Source: Comamonas sp. (lineage in GTDB: Bacteria > Pseudomonadota > Gammaproteobacteria > Burkholderiales > Burkholderiaceae_C). Taken from it: 16,307 nt of DNA. The DNA is taken from assembly GCA_018384835.1 (NCBI GenBank), contig JAHAYB010000148.1, forward strand, positions 1 to 16,307. Reading direction: 5' to 3'. Made by a program: the position numbers and the translations under genes. This document shows positions 1-9,500 of the stretch, in pieces (the stretch's first letter is position 1; every line of letters starts with the position of its first letter). The notes beneath the pieces were generated by a model. That model ran no database searches, was not told the DNA's origin, and saw only the letters and a list, made by a program, of their open reading frames with translations.

Positions 1-2204
1 TCCAGATACCAGTCGCAGAACTCATTCCACACAAAGTCGTAAATGGTGTTGGCTACGTTGTCTAGGCGGTAGCTGGCAAAGCCTTGTGCCACTTGCGCCT
101 CCACCTTTTGCAGGCGCGAGGCTATCCAGCGGTCGGGCTGGCTAAAGTGCATATACGCTTCGGTGCAGTCGGCATTGGGGTCTAGGCCGCAGTCAAAGCC
201 TTCGCAATTCATCAGCACAAAGCGGCTGGCGTTCCACAGCTTGTTGCAGAAGTTGCGATAGCCCTCGCAGCGCTTGCTGTCAAAGTTGATGCTGCGCCCC
301 AAACTGGCCAAGGCCGCAAAGGTAAAGCGCAGCGCGTCCGCGCCGTAAGCGGGAATGCCGTCGGGGAATTCTTTTTCTGTGGCCTTGCGTACCTTGGGCG
401 CAGTTTCGGGGCGGCGCAGACCTTGGGTGCGTTTATCGAGCAGCGGGGCGAGGTCAATGCCGTCAATCAAGTCCACGGGGTCGAGCACATTGCCCTCGGA
501 CTTGCTCATTTTTTTGCCCTGAGCATCCAGCACTAGGCCGTGGATATACACCTTCTTAAACGGCACGCGCCCCGTGAAATGGGTGCTCATCATAATCATC
601 CGCGCTACCCAGAAGAAGATGATGTCGTAGCCCGTCACCAGCACGCTGCTGGGCAGGTAGAGGTTGTAATCGTCCGTGGGGCTGTCGGTTTGATTCGGCC
701 AGCCAGTGGTGGAAAACGGTACCAATGCGCTGGAGAACCAAGTGTCCAGCACGTCCTCGTCGCGGGTGAGGGTTTGGCCTGCGGGGGCTTGCGCCTTGGC
801 CTCGGCCTCGCTGTGGGCGACATAGACTTTGCCGTCCTCGTCATACCAAGCAGGAATCTGGTGCCCCCACCACAGTTGGCGGCTGATGCACCAGTCTTGG
901 ATATTGTTCATCCACTGGTTGTAGGTGTTGACCCAGTTTTCGGGCACAAACTGCACCTCACCACCAGCGACAGCATCAATGGCTTTTTGGGCAATGGATT
1001 TGCCCGTTTCATCGCCTCTGCCGACTTGGTTCATGGCGACAAACCATTGGTCGGTCAGCATGGGTTCGATAACTTGGCCAGTGCGGGTGCAGATGGGAAC
1101 CATCAGCTTGTGCTTTTTGATTTCCACCATCAAGCCCAGCGCTTCTAAATCGGCAACGATGGCCTTGCGAGCGGCAAAGCGATCCATGCCACGGTATTTT
1201 TCGGGCGCTTCGTCGTTGATGGTGGCTGCAAGCGTCAGCACGCAAATCATCGGCAGCTTGTGGCGTTGGCCGACGGCGTAGTCATTCTGGTCGTGGGCGG
1301 GGGTGACTTTCACCACGCCAGTACCAAATTCCTTATCCACATAGTCGTCAGCAATGATGGGGATGGAGCGCCCACACAGTGGCAGCTCTACAGTTTTGCC
1401 AATCAGGTGCTGGTAGCGCTCATCCTCTGGGTGCACCATGACGGCCACGTCGCCCAGCATGGTTTCGGGGCGGGTGGTGGCTACTACTAGCTGACCACTG
1501 CCATCGGTCAGCGGGTAGGCGATATGCCATAGCGAGCCGTCTTTTTCTTCGCTTTCGACTTCCAAGTCCGAGACGGCGGATTGCAGCACCGGGTCCCAGT
1601 TGACCAAGCGCTTGCCGCGATAAATCAAGCCCTGCTCATACAGCTTGACAAAGGTTTGCGTCACCACTTTGGAGAGCTTGTCATCCATGGTGAAGTATTC
1701 GCGGCTCCAGTCCACGGTATCGCCCATGCGGCGCATTTGCGTGGTGATGGTGTTGCCCGACTCCTCTTTCCACTCCCAGATTTTTTTGACGAACTCGGCG
1801 CGTCCCAAGTCGTGGCGGCTGATGCCCTGCTCTTGCAACTGGCGCTCCACCACAATTTGCGTGGCGATACCGGCGTGGTCGGTTCCGGGAATCCATGCAG
1901 TGTTATGCCCCAACATGCGGTGGTAGCGGGTGAGGCTGTCCATGATGGTCTGGTTAAACGCGTGCCCCATGTGCAGTGTGCCGGTCACATTGGGCGGCGG
2001 CAGTTGAATCGCAAAAGCGGGCGCGTTGGCATCGGGCTGGCCTGTGCCGCGCACGCCTGCAACGCCATAGCCGCGTTTTTCCCACTCTGAACCCCAATGG
2101 GCTTCTAGGGCGGCGGGTTCAAAGGATTTGGACAGGCTTTGTAGCCCTGGCTGCTCGGGCTGTAAGGAAGCTTCTTCGGGGATAGCGTGGGAGGTCGTAG
2201 TCAT
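1..2204 (-). CDS. valS: Valine--tRNA ligase (ValRS), C-terminal part cut off by window edge
   Basis: Class I aminoacyl-tRNA synthetase that charges tRNA-Val in the cytoplasm. The minus-strand frame stays open from an ATG at 2204 to base 1, giving about 734 codons; the family is usually about 950 residues, so the missing part is the anticodon-binding and C-terminal coiled-coil region. [13 protein letters not shown] ends with the HIGH-type signature HMGH at residues 78-81, and KMSKS lies at residues 565-569. Between them is the editing (CP1) region, including [11 protein letters not shown], typical of ValRS rather than IleRS or LeuRS. The start is the first ATG of the frame and gives the normal spacing to HMGH. 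No good Shine-Dalgarno sequence is visible before it, and an intrinsic terminator lies about 90 bases upstream. Identification is essentially certain. Confidence 0.98.
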   Translation of the reverse strand, partial: MTTTSHAIPEEASLQPEQPGLQSLSKSFEPAALEAHWGSEWEKRGYGVAGVRGTGQPDANAPAFAIQLPPPNVTGTLHMGHAFNQTIMDSLTRYHRMLGHNTAWIPGTDHAGIATQIVVERQLQEQGISRHDLGRAEFVKKIWEWKEESGNTITTQMRRMGDTVDWSREYFTMDDKLSKVVTQTFVKLYEQGLIYRGKRLVNWDPVLQSAVSDLEVESEEKDGSLWHIAYPLTDGSGQLVVATTRPETMLGDVAVMVHPEDERYQHLIGKTVELPLCGRSIPIIADDYVDKEFGTGVVKVTPAHDQNDYAVGQRHKLPMICVLTLAATINDEAPEKYRGMDRFAARKAIVADLEALGLMVEIKKHKLMVPICTRTGQVIEPMLTDQWFVAMNQVGRGDETGKSIAQKAIDAVAGGEVQFVPENWVNTYNQWMNNIQDWCISRQLWWGHQIPAWYDEDGKVYVAHSEAEAKAQAPAGQTLTRDEDVLDTWFSSALVPFSTTGWPNQTDSPTDDYNLYLPSSVLVTGYDIIFFWVARMIMMSTHFTGRVPFKKVYIHGLVLDAQGKKMSKSEGNVLDPVDLIDGIDLAPLLDKRTQGLRRPETAPKVRKATEKEFPDGIPAYGADALRFTFAALASLGRSINFDSKRCEGYRNFCNKLWNASRFVLMNCEGFDCGLDPNADCTEAYMHFSQPDRWIASRLQKVEAQVAQGFASYRLDNVANTIYDFVWNEFCDWYL

Positions 2205-2291
2205 AGCAAGGGGGTGCAGTGATAGTGATAACAGTAGCAATAGTTGGTAGTGGCGGTAATCATACCGAGAGCGTCAAGGCATGGCGGGCAG

Positions 2292-2334
2292 AAAAAATGC
2301 CCCGAAGATTGGAAATACATCCATCTTTTGGGGC
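2292..2334 (-). terminator. Rho-independent terminator candidate upstream of valS
   Basis: Read on the minus strand, GCCCCAAAAGAT pairs with ATCTTCGGGGC (11 pairs with one bulged base and wobble pairs). A small inner stem GGA/TCC closes the loop. The right arm is followed at once by ATTTTTT. This is a good intrinsic terminator geometry for minus-strand transcription. It could end the lipoprotein transcript about 210 bases after that gene's stop codon, or act as an attenuator in a valS leader. The sequence alone does not decide between these. Confidence 0.6.
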
Positions 2335-2353
2335 ACGGGCAGCCAAGTTGGCT

Positions 2354-2433
2354 TTTGCAAGAGGGTGAGGAGACGGAGCCGAAGGGTGCTGATATGAAGA
2401 AAGAAAATCAGCCCCGCCTCTTCACCTTGCAAA
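2354..2433. repeat. Long imperfect inverted repeat (structured RNA candidate)
   Basis: TTTGCAA (2354-2360) pairs with TTGCAAA (2427-2433) and GGTGA (2364-2368) with TCACC (2422-2426). An inner stem joins GCTGAT (2388-2393) to ATCAGC (2407-2412), extended by GGG (2384-2386) with CCC (2413-2415). The result is an extended, branched-looking hairpin in the untranslated gap. It has no T-run on either strand, so it is not itself a terminator. It may be part of a processed 3' end, a leader, or a small RNA. No RNA family was recognised. Confidence 0.45.
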
Positions 2434-2542
2434 CAGGTGGTGTAGGGCAGGGGTGATACGCCTTATTGCACGTGGTTTACAAATTGTTCACGAGCTATTC
2501 ACGAGCAGATAAGGCGCAGGGATGGGGGTGTGGTAGAGAGGC

Positions 2543-3106
2543 TTAGTCTTCAGCTTTGTCGTCAGCAGCGTCGCTGCTGGCGGCTTCACCTTCGGCAGGT
2601 GCAGCAGCGGCTTGGGCAGCTTGAGCAGCTTCGTCTGCGGCTTGCTTGATAGCGTCTAGGGCGTTGCCTGCACCTTCTTTGGCAGCATCTACGGCAGCGG
2701 CGGCAGAGCCTACGGCAGCGCTGGCCGCTTCTTGAGCAGCTTCGGCGGCGCTGTCAGCGGCGGCTTTGGCGGCTTCTACGCCGTCTTCAATGACCTCTTT
2801 AGCGGCTTCCTCAGCGCTTTGAGCGGCGGCTTTGGCAGCCTCAGCAGCGGCGGCAGCGGCAGCTTCGGCCTCTTGCTTGGCTTTTTCTTGGGCGGCGGCT
2901 TCAGCTTCAGCAGCTTCCTTAGCAGCAGCCTCAGCAGCGGCAGCAGCTTCAGCTTCGGCTTGCTCTTTGGCGGCAGCATCGTCGCTGGCGGCAGGCTCTT
3001 CTTGCACTTGGGGAGCAGGTGCAGGTGTTGGCGCTGGCGCTTTTTCGCCGCAGGCAGTTAGCAGAAAACCGGCCAAGATGCTGGCAAGCAGGGCGGATTT
3101 TTTCAT
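2543..3106 (-). CDS. Alanine-rich helical lipoprotein of unknown function
   Basis: A 187-residue protein with a lipoprotein signal peptide: basic MKK, hydrophobic stretch, and lipobox LTAC with the lipidated cysteine at residue 19. Residues 22-35 are a Pro/Ala linker. The rest is almost entirely Ala, Glu, Lys, Asp and Gln; alanine is about 45% of the protein (84 of 187). The composition predicts one long helix or coiled coil, with loose repeats such as AEAAA and AAKxAADSAAEAA, ending in an acidic tail. The start at 3106 is supported by GAAGGA about 8 bases upstream. The order of features suggests an envelope protein anchored by lipid with an extended periplasmic rod, somewhat like the helical part of TolA, but no family was recognised. 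Low complexity makes similarity searches unreliable. Confidence 0.85.
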   Translation of the reverse strand: MKKSALLASILAGFLLTACGEKAPAPTPAPAPQVQEEPAASDDAAAKEQAEAEAAAAAEAAAKEAAEAEAAAQEKAKQEAEAAAAAAAEAAKAAAQSAEEAAKEVIEDGVEAAKAAADSAAEAAQEAASAAVGSAAAAVDAAKEGAGNALDAIKQAADEAAQAAQAAAAPAEGEAASSDAADDKAED

Positions 3107-3423
3107 AGTGGACTTCCTTCAAAATAAAACAAAGTAAATAAATTGCCTACTGCCCAGCCCTAAACAATGGGTGAGCAGCGGGCAATGGATGGGTTGTCTA
3201 AATTTGTCTTGCCCTGCCCCTGACAAGCGGGTGCTGGGTGTTGGCGGCGGGGGCTGCATCGGCACATGGCCGGTGTTGACCCTGTGCTTAACGGCCTAGG
3301 GGCTATTACGGTTGACAGCCCTGTGCAGGCATTTGCATAAATTGCTTGGAATGGGTGTTTTTAATACTTGGGGGCGCATTCACGCGGCATTCGTGCAGCA
3401 TTCGTGTGGCACTCATGCGGTGT
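3107..3423. other. Gene-free gap between the lipoprotein gene and roxA
   Basis: This 317-base stretch lies between the start of the lipoprotein gene and the stop of roxA, so it should carry the lipoprotein promoter on the minus strand; no -35/-10 pair there is convincing. A plus-strand sigma70-like pair is visible: TTGACA (3312-3317) and CATAAA (3336-3341), 18 bases apart, pointing antisense into roxA with no gene to drive. The end facing roxA (3376-3430) is a degenerate 11-bp tandem repeat. No coding frame or known RNA was seen. Confidence 0.6.
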
Positions 3424-3430
3424 TTATGCC
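3376..3430. repeat. Degenerate 11-bp tandem repeat, about five copies
   Basis: Consecutive units GCATTCACGCG, GCATTCGTGCA, GCATTCGTGTG, GCACTCATGCG and GTGTTTATGCC follow each other without spacing from 3376. The last copy overlaps the roxA stop codon (3424-3426). The copies share a core GCATTCgTGcg. Adjacent copies 2 and 3 differ only at their final two bases. No function was recognised. Confidence 0.6.
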
Positions 3431-4581
3431 CGCTCGCTGTCTGCCCAGCCCGCATCCACCCAGGAGGAGAGCAGCTCCAGCGCATCGTCACTAAGCTGCT
3501 GCACCGCTGCTAGCGGCAGATAGCGGGTGTCGGCCAGTTGGCGCATCAGCTCGGCATCGCGGCCAGCGGCCAGGTAGCTTTCGCCGTTGATAAAGATGTG
3601 CTGCTCGTCATACAGCATGCGGGTGCGCTGGTTCAGGCGCACGTTCTCTATCAGCGCAAAATCTTCGGCAGGCTCAAACCACACGCCGGGTTTGGGGTCA
3701 GATAGCACCTCGCCCAGGGCGCGTTCCAGCGCCAGCGGCTCGGCCAGCGCTACTTCCAACGCCTTGCGGGCAAAGTCCAGCAGGGAAGGGGGGATGGCGG
3801 CGGGCGTGTTGGTGGCGGTTTGCTTGGGGTCTTTGTACACCACCACTTTATCCAGCTCGTCGGGCGGGTCGGAAAGGTGCAGGAATAGCTCACGCGCTAA
3901 ATCATCCTGGCCGGGGGCGCGAAAGCCAATGGAATAGGTCATGCACTCGCCTTCGGCAATGCCATCGTGCGCCCATTTGGGGGGCAGGTAGAGCATGTCG
4001 CCGGGTTCAAGCAGAAACTCTTCCTCAGGCTCAAAGTGGGTGAGGATTTTGAGCGGCACATCCGCTTGCAGGCTGAGGTTTTTCTGCCGCCCAATACGCC
4101 AGCGGCGCTGGCCCTGTGCTTGCAGCAAAAACACGTCGTAATTGTCAAAGTGTGGGCCTACGCCGCCCTGGTCGGTGGCAAAGCTAATCATCAAATCGTC
4201 TAAACGCGCATCGGGCACAAAGCGAAACTGCTGCAACAGCTCGTGCGCGGCCTGTACGTGCAAATCCACGCCTTGCACCAAGGTAGTCCAACCGGGGGTT
4301 TTCAGGCTGGGCAAGCGCCTGCGTGCTAGCGGCCCGTGGGTGAGCTGCCATTGCCCGTCGCCCAGTTGCTCAATCAGGCGTGATTCCACCCCATCTTGCC
4401 CGGCCAGGGCCAGCAGCTCGGCACGCGAGAGCAGGGGCTTGAAGCCGGGGATGGCCTGGCGAATCAGCAAGGGCTTTTTCTGCCAATAGCTGCGCATGAA
4501 CTGCGCGGCGGAAATACCGCCCAGCAGGGGCAAAGGGGCGCGGGTGGAGGGGGGGGCGGAAGGGGGGAGAGTCACGGCCAA
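3424..4581 (-). CDS. roxA: 50S ribosomal protein L16 3-hydroxylase (JmjC/cupin oxygenase)
   Basis: Fe(II)/2-oxoglutarate oxygenase of the RoxA (YcfD) family, which in E. coli hydroxylates an arginine of ribosomal protein L16. The 385-residue frame carries the JmjC core: GPHFDNYDVF gives iron ligands H144 and D146, PPKWAHDG gives the distal ligand H205, and R159 sits where YcfD has its 2-oxoglutarate-binding arginine. The opening PLPLLGG...FMRSYWQKKPLLIR (residues 17-41) and the C-terminal winged-helix-like part also fit the family. The start is uncertain. The longest frame begins with TTG at 4581, two codons after a stop; GTG at 4575 is the only other early choice, and neither has a clear ribosome site. 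The first ~17 codons are Pro-rich because of G-runs at 4549-4567 on the plus strand. It is divergent from the FKBP gene. Confidence 0.92.
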   Translation of the reverse strand: MAVTLPPSAPPSTRAPLPLLGGISAAQFMRSYWQKKPLLIRQAIPGFKPLLSRAELLALAGQDGVESRLIEQLGDGQWQLTHGPLARRRLPSLKTPGWTTLVQGVDLHVQAAHELLQQFRFVPDARLDDLMISFATDQGGVGPHFDNYDVFLLQAQGQRRWRIGRQKNLSLQADVPLKILTHFEPEEEFLLEPGDMLYLPPKWAHDGIAEGECMTYSIGFRAPGQDDLARELFLHLSDPPDELDKVVVYKDPKQTATNTPAAIPPSLLDFARKALEVALAEPLALERALGEVLSDPKPGVWFEPAEDFALIENVRLNQRTRMLYDEQHIFINGESYLAAGRDAELMRQLADTRYLPLAAVQQLSDDALELLSSWVDAGWADSERA

Positions 4582-4607
4582 TCTTTATCAAAAGCAAAAC
4601 TGGCTGA

Positions 4608-4638
4608 TTGTGCAATGGATAGCAAGCACTTCTACAAT
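4608..4638 (+). promoter_or_regulatory. Possible sigma70 promoter for the FKBP gene
   Basis: TACAAT at 4633-4638 matches five of six bases of the -10 consensus. TTGTGC at 4608-4613 (19-base spacer) is the best -35. The pair lies 42 bases before the FKBP start codon, in the 98-base divergent gap shared with roxA. The spacer is longer than ideal. Confidence 0.35.
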
Positions 4639-4679
4639 CGCTGGCTTTTGTCCAGCCAGCCCCAGCAAAGGAAACCGCC

Positions 4680-5222
4680 ATGCCCCAAACCGCCCCCAGC
4701 ACCGTGATTGACCAATGCGTTGTCGCCCTGACCTGGGTACTCAAAGATACCTTGGGCGAAGAACTGGACGTGCTGGACGAACCCGTGGAGTTTTTAGTGG
4801 GTGGTGATGATTTGCTAGCTCGCATCGACCAAGCCCTGCAAGGGCGCAGCGTGGGCGAAACCCTGCAACTGCACCTGGAGCCAGAAGATGCCTTTGGCGA
4901 CTACAACGGCCAGTTGATTTTTCTGGAGCAACGTGCTCTGTTCCCCGCCGAGCTGGAAGAGGGGATGACCTTTGACGGCTATGCCCTGCCCCAAGGCTGC
5001 AACCCCGAAGCGCCGCAAGAGCTGCTCTACACCGTGTCCGAGATTTACCCTGAGCATGTGGTGCTGGACGGCAACCACCCGCTAGCAGGCATTGCCCTGC
5101 GCCTGGAGCTAAAAATCGAAGCCATTCGCCAAGCCACTGAGGAAGAAGTGGGGCGTGGCAGCGCAGGCACGGGCTTCTTCCGCATTCAGCCGATTACGCC
5201 CGGCAGCCAGACGCTGCATTGA
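4680..5222 (+). CDS. FKBP-type peptidyl-prolyl cis-trans isomerase, SlyD/SlpA-like
   Basis: A 180-residue cytoplasmic prolyl isomerase and folding helper. The FKBP half-domains flank an inserted flap (IF) domain: LDEPVEFLVGGDDLL (32-46), PEDAFGDYN (68-76), the IF domain around 78-130, then the returning FKBP strand VLDGNHPLAGIALRLELKI (128-146). The NHPLAG motif is the hallmark of the SlyD/FkpB group. The metal-binding His/Cys-rich tail of E. coli SlyD is missing; the protein ends in a short tail with no His cluster, so nickel delivery is not implied. The start ATG has AAAGGA about 7 bases upstream. It is convergent with fghA, only 26 bases separating the stop codons, and no clear terminator was found between them. 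Confidence 0.92.
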   Translation: MPQTAPSTVIDQCVVALTWVLKDTLGEELDVLDEPVEFLVGGDDLLARIDQALQGRSVGETLQLHLEPEDAFGDYNGQLIFLEQRALFPAELEEGMTFDGYALPQGCNPEAPQELLYTVSEIYPEHVVLDGNHPLAGIALRLELKIEAIRQATEEEVGRGSAGTGFFRIQPITPGSQTLH

Positions 5223-5248
5223 GCCAGTAGATGCAAGCGCTTTAATTT

Positions 5249-6079
5249 TTAGCGCAGCGCCTGCGAGTGGTGGGCTAAATGCTCGCCAATCAAGCTGGCA
5301 ATAAAGTAATAACTGTGGTCATAGCCCGCATGCAGGCGCAGGGTGAGCGGGTGGCCTGCGGCCTGGCAAGCGGCTTGCAGGCGTTCGGGCTGCAATTGGC
5401 CCGCTAAAAACTCATCAGCCTGGCCTTGGTCCACCAGCAAATGTAGGCGCTCTGGCGCATTGGCAATCAAGGCTACCGTGTCGTGCGCGGCCCATGCGGT
5501 GCGGTCTTCGCCCAAATAGGCCGCAAAGGCTTTTTGCCCCCAAGGCACTTGGCTGGGCGCAGCAATGGGCGAGAAGGCCGAGACGCTGGCATAGCGCCCA
5601 GGGTGGCGCAGCGCCAAAGTCAGCGCCCCATGCCCGCCCATGCTGTGGCCGCAAATGCTGCGTTTGTCTGTGGCGGGGAAGTGCGCCTCAACCAAAGCAG
5701 GCAGCTCTTGCACCACATAGTCCTCCATGCGAAAGTGCGCCGCCCAAGGCTGCTGCGTGGCATTCAGGTAAAAGCCCGCGCCCTGGCCTAAATCGTAGGC
5801 CTCATCATTGGCCACGCCCTCGCCCCTTGGGCTGGTATCAGGGGCCACCACAATCAAGCCCAGCGCAGCGGCGTATTGCTGCGCCCCCGCTTTGGTGATG
5901 AAGTTTTGCTCATTGCAAGTCAGGCCAGACAGCCAATACACCACCGGGCAGGGCTGGCCTGCCAAGGCAGCGGGCGGTAGGTAAATGCCAAAGCGCATGG
6001 CCGTGTCCGTGCTGCTGCTGTGGTGCTCCCACACCTCTTGGCGGCCACCAAAGCTGGCGCGTTGTTCTATGCGTTGCAT
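5249..6079 (-). CDS. fghA: S-formylglutathione hydrolase
   Basis: Serine hydrolase of the esterase D family that splits S-formylglutathione into formate and glutathione, the second step of glutathione-dependent formaldehyde detoxification. The 276-residue protein has nucleophile elbow GHSMGGHGAL with S146, D222 in DQGQADEFL, and H255 in GYDHSYYFI, the spacing expected for the family. LSGLTCNEQNF (51-60) and VAPDTSPRG (78-86) are also diagnostic. Length is normal for the family. The start is supported by AAGGAG 6-7 bases before the ATG. It begins 10 bases after the frmA stop, so the two are almost surely co-transcribed and act in sequence on the same metabolite. Confidence 0.97.
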   Translation of the reverse strand: MQRIEQRASFGGRQEVWEHHSSSTDTAMRFGIYLPPAALAGQPCPVVYWLSGLTCNEQNFITKAGAQQYAAALGLIVVAPDTSPRGEGVANDEAYDLGQGAGFYLNATQQPWAAHFRMEDYVVQELPALVEAHFPATDKRSICGHSMGGHGALTLALRHPGRYASVSAFSPIAAPSQVPWGQKAFAAYLGEDRTAWAAHDTVALIANAPERLHLLVDQGQADEFLAGQLQPERLQAACQAAGHPLTLRLHAGYDHSYYFIASLIGEHLAHHSQALR

Positions 6080-6089
6080 AGTTGACTCC

Positions 6090-8315
<2,226 letters not shown>

Positions 8316-8325
<10 letters not shown>

Positions 8326-9404
8326 AGCGCCTCCTTGGTAGCGGGTAATAGAGCCAGGGCTCGTTGGTAGCGCTGGTCTTGTTGCAGGGCTGGCCAATCC
8401 AGCGCGGGGCTGCTGGGCAGCAGGCGCTGGCAGCGCTGGGCACTGGCGGCGCTCGGCTGCCACTGGCCTTGTGCCTGGGCAGCGCTTAGGCCAGCCAGCA
8501 GTTCATCAACTGCCTGGCCATCCCCCAGGCTTTGATTGCACAGCAGCACCATATCGCAGCCCGCTTGCAGGGCGGCCAGTGCGGCCTGGGTGTAGCTAAT
8601 GGGCTGGCCATCAAGCAGGCGAGCGCCTTCCATGCTCAGGTCATCGCTGAAAATCACGCCGTCAAAACCCATCTGGCGGCGCAGAATGTCTTGCAGCCAG
8701 CAGGCGCTAAAACCCGCCGGGCGGCTATCCACCTGCGGATAGACGATATGCGCGGGCATAACGCTGCTCATGGCCTGCGCTAGCCAGGGGTAGGGCGCGG
8801 CATCGTCGTTCAGGATGGTGGTCAGGCTGCGCTCATCGATGGGCATGGCGATATGCGAATCCGCCGCCGCAAAGCCATGGCCGGGGAAGTGTTTGCCGCA
8901 GTTGGCCATGCCCGCTTGCAGCAGGCCGTGCATCAGGCTTTGCGCCAGAGCGGCGACCCGCTGGGGCTGGCGGCTAAAGCTGCGGTCGCCAATTACCTCG
9001 CTGTTGCCCCAGTCCAAGTCCAGCACGGGGGTAAAGCTCAAATCCACCCCGCAGGCACGCAGCTCGGCGGCCAGCACATAGCCACAGGCCAGGGCGGCTT
9101 GCTGGGCACGTTGGGGGCTGGCGCTGTCCCACAGCGCACCCAGGGCACGCATGGGCGGCAGGTGGGTAAAGCCATCGCTGCGAAAGCGCTGCACACGCCC
9201 GCCTTCGTGGTCCACGCAAATCAGGATGTCGGGGCGCTCGGCCTTGATGGCGGCGCACAGGGCAGTGAGCTGGGCGCGGTCTTGCCAGTTGCGGGCAAAC
9301 AGAATCAGGCCGCCGACTAGGGGGGGGCGCGGGGGGGGGGGGCGGGTGGCGCCCGGGGGGGTCCCGGAAACGTAAATCAAAAGGGGGGCGGGGGGCTGGG
9401 GCAT
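8316..9404 (-). CDS. nagZ: Beta-N-acetylhexosaminidase, peptidoglycan recycling
   Basis: Cytoplasmic family 3 glycoside hydrolase that removes GlcNAc from 1,6-anhydro-muropeptides. From the ATG at 9404 the product is 362 residues. It has [13 protein letters not shown] (28-40), [12 protein letters not shown] (63-74), KHFPGHG (171-177), DSH with H184 (182-184; the Asp-His dyad of NagZ), and the nucleophile in FSDDLSM (D254 or D255). Residues 15-28 are [18 protein letters not shown] in place of the usual charged Asp/Arg/Leu/His helix, although the number of residues between SGT and PLVGG is the same as in E. coli NagZ. The plus strand there is a series of long G-runs, suggesting miscalled bases. 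No Shine-Dalgarno sequence precedes the ATG. A GTG at 9500 is an alternative start but adds 32 residues atypical of the family. Confidence 0.93.
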
Positions 9405-9500
9405 ACGCGAGGAGGGGGAAAGCAAGGAGGCAAAGACAAATCGTATATGAGCAGACAACAAAGCGACCGATAGTAAGGCTTGCACAGGTGCTATGCCCAC

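Larger units (their letters stand above)
2205..2542. other. Gene-free gap between valS and the Ala-rich lipoprotein gene
   Basis: This 338-base stretch has no credible coding frame. It contains, from the valS side, a possible weak minus-strand -10 (TATGAT, minus strand of 2259-2264) without a matching -35, a terminator-like hairpin with a T-run (2292-2334, minus), a short odd palindrome AGCCAAGTTGGCT (2341-2353), and a long imperfect inverted repeat (2354-2433). Minus-strand transcription from the lipoprotein gene would cross all of it before reaching valS. Confidence 0.7.

Noticed and set aside
540..2090. Several plus-strand open frames (540-1148, 925-1281, 1581-2090)
   Set aside because: All lie opposite valS, which is unmistakable on the minus strand.
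2244..2456. A 70-codon plus-strand frame in the gap before valS
   Set aside because: It has no ribosome site or recognised motif and runs straight through the hairpin and terminator structures.
2732..3137. Gly/Ser-rich and Ala-rich plus-strand frames opposite the lipoprotein gene
   Set aside because: They arise from the low-complexity codons of the alanine-rich gene. The minus strand has a lipobox and a good ribosome site; these do not.
5232..5262. Possible terminator between the convergent FKBP and fghA genes
   Set aside because: GCGCT and AGCGC can pair around a T-rich loop, but the T-run is inside the loop and no T-run follows the stem on either strand.
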